Assembly: GCF_001747895.1 (NCBI RefSeq)
Contig: NZ_LNNB01000014.1
Location: forward strand, 1-64,000
Length of the DNA stretch: 64,000 nucleotides
DNA from: Staphylococcus equorum
GTDB taxonomy: Bacteria; Bacillota; Bacilli; Staphylococcales; Staphylococcaceae
Direction of reading: 5' to 3'
Below the pieces are notes generated by a model. It worked only from the letters and a program-made list of their open reading frames with translations. It was not told the DNA's origin and ran no database searches. The stretch's first letter is position 1. The number at the start of each line of letters is the position of its first letter. This document shows positions 29,631-39,361 of the stretch, piece by piece. The translations under genes were made by a program, and so were the position numbers.

Positions 29631-31526
29631 CTATTTAGTTTTTTCATCTTTACGGGCCTGTTTTAAATCAATTTGAGCTAATAGAGGATCATGGTCACTC
29701 GCACGACCTGACATATCAGTGAAATCACTGTTTACATGAATTGGATCTAATTCTGTATGGTTTTTCAAGTTATTTGAAACGAATATGTGATCAAGTGCTT
29801 GTGAATTACCTTGATAGTTGTATGAATAACGTTCGCTTTCAGGTAAATCATAAATCATATTGCTCATATTAAAGCTTTCAAATGTTTTCAACGGTTTTGA
29901 CCATTGGAAATCATTGTAATCACCAACGGATACGATATTGGCATTAGGGTTGTCTTTTTGGACTTGTTCTACAAAGTGTCCAACTGATTTGGCAATTTCA
30001 ACACGTTGATTTTCACTTTCTAATACTGGAGGTTGTTGACTACCGAATAGTGGTGTATCACCATTTTTAGAGTTCCAATGATTCGCTAATACAATGACTT
30101 GTTCTCCATGAAATTTAAATTGAGCAGCCAATGGTTTTCTAGAATCATCAAAGGCCGGATTATTCGGGTCGATGCGACCTGGATTTAATGTTAAGTCGCC
30201 ATCTTTATATGATACTGCTGTGTCTGCATCTCCAGATTCAATAGATTTATCAAATTGAACACGTTTAGGATTATATAAGAAACCAACACGGATATTCGCA
30301 TCAGGCTGACCGCCGTCTTCATTCATTGAAGGATCGATATTTAAATATTTATACTTTGGTCCACCAGCTTCTTCAATATCTTTAATTAAACGTTCGTAAG
30401 ATTTATTAGCTTCTGGTCCGCCTTCTTTTGGACCGTCATTATCTTGTACTTCAGTCACGCCGATAATATCAGGATTTTTCATGTGTTCTGTGATGCCATT
30501 CGCAATTTTATCCGCTTTATCCTCTGTTGTAGATGATGAATTGTTAGAGAAATTTTCTAAATTATAAGATGCAACATTGAGCTTTTGATTACTCGGTTCA
30601 ATGGAAGTTGGTTGTGGCTCAGTGTCACCCTCGACATGTGCTTGTTTCATGTCATCTAAATCTACATTTAATTTGTAGTTTTGGAATCCATAATTCACAT
30701 GACCAATAATTGGACCTTTAAATTTATCGCCTGTTGCTACATCAAAATCACGCGCTTTATGATTATCATACATTTTAAAAGGAATACGTTCACCATGCTG
30801 ATCATTTTCTTTTAAACGTACACCGCCATTGTCCGTTTCAGCTGGTTGGTCGTCTGAAACAGTGAAAAGGTCACCATGTTCTTGTGGGCCAACACTTCTG
30901 ACGTCGTCAACTTCAACACGCATGCCTTCTAGCGATTCCCAGTAGTCAATTGCGTATTGCTCACGATCAAAGGTCTGAAAGTTATCATTTGCAGAAATTT
31001 TACTTGGTACTTTTTCAATCACATAGGGCTCAGGCAATTGTTGGTTACTTTCTTCAATAGCCACGTTGCCACCTTTATCGTCACGTGCATTAATTTGAGT
31101 TACTGGTAAGTCTGTTTCCTGTTTATCATCATAACCATCAATATAATATTCATCGACAGTGCCTGTAACGTTAACTAAGTCACCTTTTTGAGCGTCATAA
31201 TTTTGATTACCCGTATAAATGATAAGACCCTCAGATGTATTCGGGTTATTATCCTGTTTATCGTCAGGTGTTTCAATATGTAAGTACTTGCCACCATTTA
31301 ATTCATATTGATATGTAACAATCCCTTTTATGTTGTTCACTTTTTTACCATCGTAAGGTGATTGATGACCTTCTCCCTGGATATCGTGAATCTCTATACT
31401 TTTTGTCGAACTATCTTTTGTATCTTGCGCATCTTTCTCTGTTGTTGTTGCGTGAAGTGTAGTAGGTGCTATGACAGTAGTTGCTAATGCCATAGATGTG
31501 ATAAATGACCAAGTTAATTTCTTCAA
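29631..31526 (-). CDS. Secreted endonuclease/exonuclease/phosphatase-family nuclease
   Basis: A Sec signal peptide of about 28 residues (KKLTWSFITSMALATTVIAP, then ATA) precedes an OB-fold-like region (about 45-280) and an endonuclease/exonuclease/phosphatase domain (about 300-620: VASYNLENFSNNSS, IIGVTEVQDNDG, VSVGDYNDF, ASDHDP). The D-x-N and SDHDP motifs are the catalytic ones. The protein has no LPXTG, so it is released or loosely bound. I prefer the TTG at 31526 (MKKLTW), 6 bp after AAGGGGA; an ATG at 31532 abuts that ribosome site. It probably degrades extracellular DNA/RNA. Confidence 0.87.
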   Translation of the reverse strand: MKKLTWSFITSMALATTVIAPTTLHATTTEKDAQDTKDSSTKSIEIHDIQGEGHQSPYDGKKVNNIKGIVTYQYELNGGKYLHIETPDDKQDNNPNTSEGLIIYTGNQNYDAQKGDLVNVTGTVDEYYIDGYDDKQETDLPVTQINARDDKGGNVAIEESNQQLPEPYVIEKVPSKISANDNFQTFDREQYAIDYWESLEGMRVEVDDVRSVGPQEHGDLFTVSDDQPAETDNGGVRLKENDQHGERIPFKMYDNHKARDFDVATGDKFKGPIIGHVNYGFQNYKLNVDLDDMKQAHVEGDTEPQPTSIEPSNQKLNVASYNLENFSNNSSSTTEDKADKIANGITEHMKNPDIIGVTEVQDNDGPKEGGPEANKSYERLIKDIEEAGGPKYKYLNIDPSMNEDGGQPDANIRVGFLYNPKRVQFDKSIESGDADTAVSYKDGDLTLNPGRIDPNNPAFDDSRKPLAAQFKFHGEQVIVLANHWNSKNGDTPLFGSQQPPVLESENQRVEIAKSVGHFVEQVQKDNPNANIVSVGDYNDFQWSKPLKTFESFNMSNMIYDLPESERYSYNYQGNSQALDHIFVSNNLKNHTELDPIHVNSDFTDMSGRASDHDPLLAQIDLKQARKDEKTK

Positions 31527-31532
31527 AACCAT

Positions 31533-31969
31533 TCCCCTTTAAATTTCAAATTTAATTATATTGTAACAAAGCTAATTCAAAGGAATTGTTAAGCTAGGGT
31601 AAATTAATATTAAGTTTAGCCTGGTTTATGGTAGTGGAAAATAAAAGTGATGGTTAAGTCGCATTTACAATGGTGAGTACGTATTAAAAAAGAAAAACTA
31701 CAATTCACGACTAGGGTTGATGTTGAGAGAAAGAAGGAGTAGTAAATCTGGACAGAAATTATAGAATTTTTATAAATAACTGAAATGATAAAGTACAAAA
31801 TAACGCACATTTCCTTTTACAGGATGTGCGTTATTTTTCAAAATTATTTTGGCTATTGTTTAAAAATTAAATTAAATATTAAAACTAAAAAATAATGTAG
31901 AATTTTCTTGTGCAATATATTAAAGTAGTATGTATAGTTATTGAAAATAATATGGGAGTAGGGAATTGT
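31533..31969. other. Gene-poor interval with an orphan hairpin
   Basis: No convincing coding frame is visible. A strong hairpin stands at 31797-31838 (AAAATAACGCACAT with ATGTGCGTTATTTT) and looks like a terminator without an obvious gene before it. The rest is AT-rich promoter-like DNA for the divergent nuclease and the zinc-ribbon gene. Confidence 0.5.
31797..31838. terminator. Orphan terminator-like hairpin
   Basis: AAAATAACGCACAT and ATGTGCGTTATTTT pair across a 14-base middle containing TCC/GGA. Both strands end in A/T runs. No gene ends within 200 bp on either strand, so it may end a small RNA or be a relic. Confidence 0.6.
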
Positions 31970-33271
31970 ATGAAATGTGCAAGTTGTGGGAGCCATGTTG
32001 AAAAACATGACAAATTTTGTATTAGTTGTGGGCAGAACTTAGAAAATAATTTTGTTAAAGAAGAACCTAGAGTTGAAAATGAGAAATTTTGTCCAAACTG
32101 TCATACAAAAGTAGAAAACGGTGATAAATTTTGTATGAGCTGCGGACAAAATTTAATAGTAAATTATAGTACTGAAAATAAAGAGACTTTAAATCAAAGC
32201 GCGGAAACAATTGAAAAACAATCAGCAGATAATGTTGATTTGAAGTTTGAAGCTAAAAATTTATTTAGTAATACTACCAAATCTATTGGAAGATTAGCTG
32301 GTAGTGAAGAAAGTTTGAATTTAAATCTAAAGGATATGTTTTCAGAAGTGTTTAAATCACATTCAAAAGATGAATCAGACGAAGTATTTATAGCTGGCAC
32401 AAAGACCACAACACCAACATTAGACGAAGTATCAGAAGAATGGGGGAAACCATGGGTTTTTTCGAGAGTGTTTCTAGCATTTGCCATCACGTTTGCAGCA
32501 TTATGGATATTAGGTGGTGTCTTTGGTAATGAGAATTCGATTCCTGGGTTAATATTTATTGGCGCATTAACAGTACCATTAACAGGTTTATTCTTTTTTT
32601 ATGAATCAAATGCGTTTAAAAATATAAGCTTATTTGAAGTTTTAAAAATGTTTTTCATTGGTGGTGTAATTTCACTTATTAGTACAATGATTTTATATAA
32701 TTTTATTACATTTAGTGACGATTATTATTTATACGGATCAATGACTGTAGTAGACGCGGGATTGGTAGGTTTAGTGGAAGAAACAGGTAAGGCTATTATT
32801 ATTGTTTACTTTATTAACAAATATAAAACAAACAAAATTTTAAACGGTTTATTAATAGGAGGAGCAATTGGTGCAGGCTTTGCTGTTTTTGAATCTGCTG
32901 GTTATATTTTAACTTTCACTGATAATTTAGAGGCTACATTAATTGATATGGTATTTACAAGGGCTTGGACAGCTATAGGAAGTCATTTAGTGTGGTCTGC
33001 TATTATAGGGGCTGCTATTGTGATTGCTAAAGAAGATAACAACTTTGAATTTAGTAACATATTAGATAATCGCTTCTTATTTTTCTTTTTCTCATCGGTT
33101 ATTTTACATGGTACTTGGAATAGTTCATTTTCATTAGCAGGAAGCTATACGCTTAAGTATTTTGTACTCATTTTTATTGTGTGGCTGTTAGTATTTATAT
33201 TAATGAAAGCAGGATTAAAACAAGTGAATGTTTTACAGAGAGAAGCAAAAACAATTAGGGAGGATATATAA
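31970..33271 (+). CDS. Double zinc-ribbon PrsW-family intramembrane protease
   Basis: Residues 1-58 hold two zinc ribbons (Cys3/6/17/20 and Cys41/44/55/58). A polar linker to about residue 155 follows, then about nine hydrophobic helices. The membrane part has PrsW glutamyl-protease motifs: EETGK at 270-274, FAVFE at 304-308, and His339 and His380. PrsW proteins cut anti-sigma factors or sense envelope stress. ATG at 31970 starts right at the first ribbon; upstream in-frame codons are AT-rich filler. It is followed after 2 bp by another zinc-ribbon membrane protein. Confidence 0.85.
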   Translation: MKCASCGSHVEKHDKFCISCGQNLENNFVKEEPRVENEKFCPNCHTKVENGDKFCMSCGQNLIVNYSTENKETLNQSAETIEKQSADNVDLKFEAKNLFSNTTKSIGRLAGSEESLNLNLKDMFSEVFKSHSKDESDEVFIAGTKTTTPTLDEVSEEWGKPWVFSRVFLAFAITFAALWILGGVFGNENSIPGLIFIGALTVPLTGLFFFYESNAFKNISLFEVLKMFFIGGVISLISTMILYNFITFSDDYYLYGSMTVVDAGLVGLVEETGKAIIIVYFINKYKTNKILNGLLIGGAIGAGFAVFESAGYILTFTDNLEATLIDMVFTRAWTAIGSHLVWSAIIGAAIVIAKEDNNFEFSNILDNRFLFFFFSSVILHGTWNSSFSLAGSYTLKYFVLIFIVWLLVFILMKAGLKQVNVLQREAKTIREDI

Positions 33272-33273
33272 TA

Positions 33274-34401
33274 ATGAAGTATTGTCCTAATTGTGGTAAT
33301 AAAATTGAAGATAACCAAATATTTTGTAATGAATGTGGAACAAAATTGGATGGAAATAATAAAGAAAATAATGATAAGAGTTTAAATACTTCAACTCAGA
33401 AAAATGATTATGAAAGTAGTAAGACAAAGCAAAATAAACATAGTAAGGGTAAACTTTGGATTATCATCTCTTCGATATTAGCAGTTATTATCTTGATTCT
33501 AGTATTAGTTTTTACAGGCTACTTTTTTTATGAAAATGTGATTTCAAAAGATGACACTAATAATGCTTTTCAAAGTAATAAAAGTGAGTCTCAAAATAAT
33601 AAAGAAGTAGATATCAAAGTGTTGTCATCAGAATTCAGTGAAGATTTTATGAATGAAGATAATACAGAGGGATATGAAGGGTTTAATTTAGGCATGTCAA
33701 AAGATGACATACAACAAGAATTTGGAAAAACTAGTAGCAGTAGTTCCATGGATATTGGCAATGTAGAAAAGTATGGAGACATTGGCATATATTATGGCAT
33801 AGATGACACAATATCGAGTGTATATGTTCTACCAGAAAATGTTTCAATAGTTGATTTTAAACATTTTCATGGAGATCCTACAGTAGAAACAGACTCCCAG
33901 TTAGTTTATGATGATAACTCTGACAATAGTTTTACTATATTTGTGAATATTGAAGACGGTAAAGTTCAATCTATTGAAAATACATTCCAAATTGACGAAG
34001 AGGCTTTAAATAATATGGAATCAATCACTACAACTAGCAATGATGTCTCACCTACATTTGCTCATGAGGCTGTTAATTATTCTGGGGGTATAGGGAAAAT
34101 ATTAAGTACAGCATTTAATGCCGAGGATTATACAGAACAGGAAGAATACTTATCTAAGGCTAGAGAGATGGTTTTAGGTTGGGATGGAGCGCTAGATGAT
34201 TTAAACGCAGCAACGTCAAATCAAGAAGAGGAAGATATTGTTTCTCAATTAGAAGAATTTAAAAGTCAAAGAGATGATATATTAAATAATATAGAAGACT
34301 TTGATGACAATAGTGATGCACAAGCATGGCATGATGCTCAAGAAGATTACGAAACGCTTCAAGTAGAGATGAGAATTTTTGCTGATGAATACGTTGATTA
34401 G
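33274..34401 (+). CDS. Zinc-ribbon single-pass membrane protein
   Basis: The 375-aa protein has an N-terminal zinc ribbon (YCPNCGNKIEDNQIFCNECG; Cys4/7/18/21), a Lys-rich linker, one membrane helix (about 60-84) and an acidic extracellular region of nearly 290 residues rich in Asp/Glu/Asn. It is 2 bp from the PrsW gene, with ggagg inside that gene. A shared transcript and shared ribbon suggest the two interact, perhaps as protease and substrate or sensor. The function is not known. Confidence 0.78.
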   Translation: MKYCPNCGNKIEDNQIFCNECGTKLDGNNKENNDKSLNTSTQKNDYESSKTKQNKHSKGKLWIIISSILAVIILILVLVFTGYFFYENVISKDDTNNAFQSNKSESQNNKEVDIKVLSSEFSEDFMNEDNTEGYEGFNLGMSKDDIQQEFGKTSSSSSMDIGNVEKYGDIGIYYGIDDTISSVYVLPENVSIVDFKHFHGDPTVETDSQLVYDDNSDNSFTIFVNIEDGKVQSIENTFQIDEEALNNMESITTTSNDVSPTFAHEAVNYSGGIGKILSTAFNAEDYTEQEEYLSKAREMVLGWDGALDDLNAATSNQEEEDIVSQLEEFKSQRDDILNNIEDFDDNSDAQAWHDAQEDYETLQVEMRIFADEYVD

Positions 34402-34491
34402 ATTCATTTTTTCATAAATAAATATATTTATAGAAATATGTATGATTTAGCTGTTGAAAGATTAAATCAAAAACCCCAGCCTATTATTATC

Positions 34492-34536
34492 AAACCAATT
34501 TATTTACTGAATTTTAAAGTGAATAAATTGGTTTTT
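34492..34536 (+). terminator. Terminator of the zinc-ribbon operon
   Basis: AAACCAATTTATT pairs perfectly with AATAAATTGGTTT followed by TTTTT. The loop is long (about 18 bases). The next gene starts about 130 bp further on. Confidence 0.85.
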
Positions 34537-34668
34537 TTAAATATAGCCAAATAAAATTAAATAGTAATTTGAAATTTACAAAATCCATATAGCATTAACT
34601 TTAAATTAATACTACATTGCTAAAATAGTGAATGAAACATTAAAAATTCCTATTGGGGGGTACGTGTG

Positions 34669-36444
34669 ATGGCATATAAGTATCGTTCTATTGCTGTAAG
34701 TACTGTAATGAGTCTAGCTATAGTATTTACTACAGTTTCAGCACCAACAGCTGATGCAAGTGGTTCAGGTAGTGCAACAGAAGGCGAAAAAAACGGTGAT
34801 ATTGAATTACTGGATAAAAAACCTAAAGTAGCTGAGGTTCCAGAGAACAATAATCCTAACCGTGTAATTACAAATTTTAAAGGTGACACTAAATCAGAAA
34901 TGGGTTTTAGTTGGTATACCACAGACAAGTTCAAAGACTCTAAAGTATGGGTTTCAGAATCTAAAGATTTTTCAAACGCAAAATCATTTGATGCTAAACC
35001 TAAAAAAGTAGACTCAAAGTATCTTGAAAGAGATAAAGAGGGCAATATCATCTATAAAGATGTAGCTAAAGATGATGAAGGCGAACCTATTGAGAAAAAT
35101 GGCAAACCTAAAGTAAATGGTTATTATACCGATGAAAATGCAGGTGGCCCTGAATGGACGAGTGGCGACAAGCATGGTAAAACAGATTTAATTAAAGAAA
35201 AAGAATATACATACAAAGCACAAGCTAAAGATTTAAAACCGAATACACAATATTACTACAAAGTGGGTAGTGAAAGTGGGAAGAAAAGTGAAATAGGTAA
35301 ATTCAAGACTTCCGGTGATAAAGGCGATCCATTTAGCTTTGTACAATACACAGATACGCAAAATGCTTTTTGGAATGAGAATGTAAGAAATGAAGCAGCA
35401 TTTGGTGCTGATACATTGAAAAACGCAATTCAAACAGCAGGCGATCCTAACTTCGCACTACATACAGGGGACTTTGTAGAAACAGCTGAAGTTGAAGATG
35501 AATGGAAAGATTTATATAAACAATCTAGACCATCATTTATGTCTTTACCTGTTGCCTCAGCACCAGGCAACCATGATGAGTATGCATTAAACGAAGAAGA
35601 TGAAAAATTATTGAATAAATTCAATGAGCACATGAACGTACCAAAAGAAAATGACGCTGTTAATGGCGGTTCGTACTATTCATTTGATTATAATGGGGCA
35701 CACATGGTAGTAGCGAATACAAACGACAATAAGAAATCAAAAGACAATCCAGATGAAAAAGCCATCGGTGATGAACAGATGGAATGGATTAAGAAAGATA
35801 TTAAACAGGCGCGAGACAATGGGGCAAAATGGGTTGTTTTAAACTTACACAAACCAATGTATTCTAAATCATATCATGCACTTTCAGATGAAGATGTGAA
35901 GAAAGTAAGAGATGAATTAACAAAAGAAATTGATGATCTTGACGTTGACTTAGTATTACAAGGTCACGACCATGTGTTATCACGTACACATCCACTAGAA
36001 CACACATCAACGAAAAATAGTTTTGTGAATGCGAAGAAAGAAGATACGGAACAATTCGTTGGCGAAGATGGCGTGAAATATTATGACGACCCAGAAGGTT
36101 CAGTCTATGTATTACCTAACACTGGTGGTACGAAAGAATATGACAGTATTTATGACCGTTCATTAGAACACATTAAAAAGGTTAGACCAGAATTAAGCTG
36201 GTTAACTCAGAAAGATTTAGATCATTACAATAGTTTATTCAAACTAGGCGAGCAGCCACAAGAAACAGACGCATTTAAAGATAAACACGAAAATAACAGA
36301 GATTCATCAGCTCAAAACTTCTCAGTTTATGAAGTAGAAGGCGATCAATTAAAAGTTAAAATTTATCAACTACGTGGTGATATCAGTAAAGGCGAACAAC
36401 GTAGCGTAGAATTAGTAGATGAATTTGGTATTCAAAAAGATTAA
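34669..36444 (+). CDS. Secreted purple-acid-phosphatase-like metallophosphoesterase
   Basis: A signal peptide (about 1-30, ending SAPTADAS) is followed by a fibronectin-III-like domain (about 60-215) and a calcineurin-type metallophosphoesterase (about 220-560: QYTDTQN, HTGDFVE, APGNHDE, LNLHKPMY, LQGHDHVLSRTHP). The motifs match the D/GD/GNHD/H/GHDH metal ligands. ATG at 34669 is 8 bp behind GGGGGG. It probably releases phosphate from external esters. No cell-wall sorting motif is seen. Confidence 0.88.
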   Translation: MAYKYRSIAVSTVMSLAIVFTTVSAPTADASGSGSATEGEKNGDIELLDKKPKVAEVPENNNPNRVITNFKGDTKSEMGFSWYTTDKFKDSKVWVSESKDFSNAKSFDAKPKKVDSKYLERDKEGNIIYKDVAKDDEGEPIEKNGKPKVNGYYTDENAGGPEWTSGDKHGKTDLIKEKEYTYKAQAKDLKPNTQYYYKVGSESGKKSEIGKFKTSGDKGDPFSFVQYTDTQNAFWNENVRNEAAFGADTLKNAIQTAGDPNFALHTGDFVETAEVEDEWKDLYKQSRPSFMSLPVASAPGNHDEYALNEEDEKLLNKFNEHMNVPKENDAVNGGSYYSFDYNGAHMVVANTNDNKKSKDNPDEKAIGDEQMEWIKKDIKQARDNGAKWVVLNLHKPMYSKSYHALSDEDVKKVRDELTKEIDDLDVDLVLQGHDHVLSRTHPLEHTSTKNSFVNAKKEDTEQFVGEDGVKYYDDPEGSVYVLPNTGGTKEYDSIYDRSLEHIKKVRPELSWLTQKDLDHYNSLFKLGEQPQETDAFKDKHENNRDSSAQNFSVYEVEGDQLKVKIYQLRGDISKGEQRSVELVDEFGIQKD

Positions 36445-36454
36445 ATATAATTAA

Positions 36455-36505
36455 AACTGATACCTAAGCTGTAATTTATTTTATAGCTTAGGTATATCGG
36501 TTTTC
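36455..36505 (+). terminator. Terminator of the phosphoesterase gene
   Basis: AAACTGATACCTAAGCT pairs with AGCTTAGGTATATCGGTTTT with one bulge and a 14-base loop. It reaches into the leader of the lipoprotein gene, so some read-through is possible. Confidence 0.8.
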
Positions 36506-36528
36506 CTTTGAAAAAGGAGACTTGTTTT

Positions 36529-37206
36529 ATGAAACAATATATTAAAGCATTATCAATGATATCTATTTGTACAGCGTTACTTATGGGTTGTAGTAATGAA
36601 GAAACTGAGACAAATAATCATTCTGGAAAAGAAGCAGTAGCGCAAGAGTCCAGTGAAAAAGAAACATCAAATAAAACTCAAATTTCTGATGACGAGCAGA
36701 AGAAAATAAAAGAAAAAATGATAGATTGGTTAGCTGAAAATAAAAAAGAAGACGGTAAGGCAGTCTCCAATCGTTATTTTAGTACAAGTAGTATTTCTGA
36801 TGGTGATTGGTATGCAGGTACGGAAAAGGGAGAAATTCAAATCAATAATACAGGCAAACCTGGGCCTGAAGCATTCGATTTGCATGCTGTTACTGGTGCC
36901 GTTACATACACACCTAAAGATGGCGAGGTAGGCTTTGATAAAGAAGCGGAAGATCTTTCTAATGTAGAGGGCTACAAAGAAGTTGCAGACTTAAGTAAGC
37001 CAGTGACAAAATACATTTTCACTGAAGAGGGCAAGGTCTACGAATACCAATTTGAAGGTAAAGAAGATGTGACTTTAGCATCTGGATTTGCGCCGAAAGA
37101 CCATACTGGTAAAGATCCCAACCTACGCCCAGACCAACAATTTAAAGAAACCGAAAACAAAGCGTTGAGTAAGTTTTATAAAGAATTGGTTGAAGAATAT
37201 AAATAA
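36529..37206 (+). CDS. Putative lipoprotein of unknown function
   Basis: A signal peptide ending LLMGC (Cys20) marks a 225-aa lipoprotein with a Glu/Ser/Lys-rich linker (about 21-60) and a C-terminal globular part (GDWYAGTEKGEIQINN, YIFTEEGKVYEYQFEG). It resembles unnamed staphylococcal lipoproteins. ATG at 36529 is 9 bp behind AAGGAG; the upstream TTG overlaps the terminator. The substrate is unknown. Confidence 0.8.
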   Translation: MKQYIKALSMISICTALLMGCSNEETETNNHSGKEAVAQESSEKETSNKTQISDDEQKKIKEKMIDWLAENKKEDGKAVSNRYFSTSSISDGDWYAGTEKGEIQINNTGKPGPEAFDLHAVTGAVTYTPKDGEVGFDKEAEDLSNVEGYKEVADLSKPVTKYIFTEEGKVYEYQFEGKEDVTLASGFAPKDHTGKDPNLRPDQQFKETENKALSKFYKELVEEYK

Positions 37207-37213
37207 TAAATAG

Positions 37214-37255
37214 AAAAGGTTCTCGGATTGCTAATAAGAAATCTGAGAACCTTTT
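37214..37255 (+). terminator. Terminator of the lipoprotein gene
   Basis: AAAAGGTTCTCGGATT pairs with AATCTGAGAACCTTTTT with one mismatch and a 9-base loop, then a T-run. Confidence 0.9.
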
Positions 37256-37429
37256 TATAATTACAAAGCATAATATTAAGTGAATAATAATAAGTATAAA
37301 TATATTATTTGATTAATGTTTTAAAAGTGCTATTTTATAATTAGACTAAATTGGTAATCATATAAGCAATAAAAATTAATCAAGATAGTGTCATGTATTT
37401 TAATAGGCCTATATGAAGGGGGTATTTTA

Positions 37430-38575
37430 ATGAAAAACGCTTTAAGAGACAGTATAAATGAAGTGCTTACTACATATCTAAAAGAAAGAAAAAATGAAAG
37501 TGATCAGACACAACATCGTCTAAGTCGATTGAATATAATTAGGGATGCAATATATGCAATATATGCAAATATGGGTGAAAGATTTAAAGATAAATACAGT
37601 GTAAAAGGCTCAATAGGACAATTCAATAACTGGGCTTGGATACCATGGTTAAAAATTGCATTGAAGGATACGAATGTTCATATTAATACTAAAGAAGGCT
37701 ACTATTTAGTTTATTTATTTGATGAAGATATGAAAGGAGTATACTTAAGCTTAAATCAAGGATGGACCTACTTTAGCGATAAATACGGGAACAATGCAAC
37801 AGCTAATGATAAAGTGAAAAAGGTGTCTTCTAAAGTAAGGGGTTTGATCTGTCCAGACTCAGAAAAAGACTATGTAACAACTATAAATCTTAATACTAGA
37901 GGAAAATATGGTAATGGCTATGAAAGTGCACATATTATAGGTAAATATTATAGTGCTGAAAATTTACCTTCTGATTCTGTATTGATTAAAGATTTAGAAG
38001 AAATGCTACAAATATACAATGACCTAGCCGCACATATGAGAAATAGAACTTTTAAAGCATTAAATGAGGAATTATTGTTAGACATTGATGACTTGTATAT
38101 TGAAGATCACGATGAAGAGGAATATCAACAGTTGTCGAATGAATACGAAGTATTGCTCGAAACTAAAAATTATAAATCAGTACCTCGTGAAAAGAAGAAG
38201 GCTGTTTTAAAATCTAATGCAAAAGAATATTATCCAAGGGACGCAAAGCAGTCGGCGATAGCTTTGGACTTAGCAAATTATGAATGTGAGTATGACCCTA
38301 CGTTAAAAACTTTTACGAACAGAATTACAAATAAAAATTTTGTTGAAGCTCATCATCTTATACCTATTAGCTTTCATGAATTTTTTGATTTTGATATCGA
38401 TGTTCCAGAGAACATAGTTGCTTTAAATCCGACAACGCATCGTCAAATTCACCATGGTATTGATAAAGATAAAGCAGATATTTTAGAAAAGTTATTTAAT
38501 CAAAGGAAAAGTAAATTACACTCTGTTAATTTAGACATAAGTTTAGATGATCTGAAAGATATGTATAATATTTAA
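37430..38575 (+). CDS. MrcB_N-HNH endonuclease, candidate type IV-like restriction enzyme
   Basis: The N-terminal 210 residues match the MrcB_N (DUF3578) type seen at the front of McrB-like restriction proteins (LNIIRDAIYAIYANMGERFK, FNNWAWIPWLKIAL, YYLVYLFDEDMKGVYLSL). After a helical linker comes a C-terminal HNH domain (about 285-350; AHHLIPISFHEF, ENIVALNPTTHRQIHHG). ATG at 37430 is 9 bp behind AGGGGG; the protein is 381 aa. No AAA+ partner or methylase is near. It is likely a stand-alone defence nuclease acting on modified DNA. Confidence 0.82.
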   Translation: MKNALRDSINEVLTTYLKERKNESDQTQHRLSRLNIIRDAIYAIYANMGERFKDKYSVKGSIGQFNNWAWIPWLKIALKDTNVHINTKEGYYLVYLFDEDMKGVYLSLNQGWTYFSDKYGNNATANDKVKKVSSKVRGLICPDSEKDYVTTINLNTRGKYGNGYESAHIIGKYYSAENLPSDSVLIKDLEEMLQIYNDLAAHMRNRTFKALNEELLLDIDDLYIEDHDEEEYQQLSNEYEVLLETKNYKSVPREKKKAVLKSNAKEYYPRDAKQSAIALDLANYECEYDPTLKTFTNRITNKNFVEAHHLIPISFHEFFDFDIDVPENIVALNPTTHRQIHHGIDKDKADILEKLFNQRKSKLHSVNLDISLDDLKDMYNI

Positions 38576-38685
38576 TTGCTAACAAAAAATTTAGATATAA
38601 AGAAGATTTTTGTGGTCTATTTATTATTAATGATAGCTAAATCATCAATTAAAGTGAAAGCTCATTTGTAATGTGTATTGACTCA

Positions 38686-39096
38686 CTAAAATCTTCTAAT
38701 AAATTCTTCCTCATATACAATAATTTCAACTGCTGGAATATCTGCTGGTGCCCATTCTAATTTTTCTAATTCTTGGATTGCTAGCCATTTAATTTCTTTA
38801 TGTTCTGTTAAAGTTGGTAATTTTTCATTTAATGTACATTTATAAGTACTTAGTTTTACGATACCAAAATCATATTCATATTCATTAGCGGTGATTTTGT
38901 CACCAACCTCAATATCACATAACATTTCTTCTCGTATTTCTCTTTTTAAAGCATTAATTTCTGATTCATTTCTTTCTATTTTTCCACCCGGGAATTCCCA
39001 TAATAGAGGCAAACTCATATTCTCATTTCTTTGTGCACATAGCACTTTATTTTTAGAAAAAATAACAGCACCTACAACTTCAATTTTTTTCTTCAA
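38686..39096 (-). CDS. NUDIX hydrolase, MutT/CTP-pyrophosphohydrolase type
   Basis: At 136 aa this is a single NUDIX domain. The box reads GGKIERNESEINALKREIREEM (37-58), with the glutamates that bind magnesium. The last Gly of the consensus is replaced (EEMLCDI), a variant seen in YeaB/NudG-like (oxidised nucleotide or 5-methyl-dCTP) hydrolases. It removes damaged or modified nucleotides. It stands alone and is convergent with the HNH nuclease gene. Confidence 0.88.
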   Translation of the reverse strand: MKKKIEVVGAVIFSKNKVLCAQRNENMSLPLLWEFPGGKIERNESEINALKREIREEMLCDIEVGDKITANEYEYDFGIVKLSTYKCTLNEKLPTLTEHKEIKWLAIQELEKLEWAPADIPAVEIIVYEEEFIRRF

Positions 39097-39361
39097 AATC
39101 TTCCTCCTACATACTGTTCTTGTTTTAATTCTAACAAAATATGGAATGTGTGTTTAAAATAGACGGTTAATAATTATAAAAAGTTACAATAATTAATAAT
39201 TCAAATAAATTTTAATAATTGTACGTTTAAGATTAATAAATGAATATTAACGTGTTGTGAATTGAATGCTATATTTAGATTAATGAGAGGACCGGTGTTG
39301 GTAAATTTACCGTCTTACAAAATCAATATATAAATCAATAACACAGAGGTTAAGTTAATTA

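Noticed and set aside
31616..31810. 64-aa minus-strand frame in the nuclease-PrsW gap
   Set aside because: No ribosome site, overlaps a strong hairpin and has unlikely composition.
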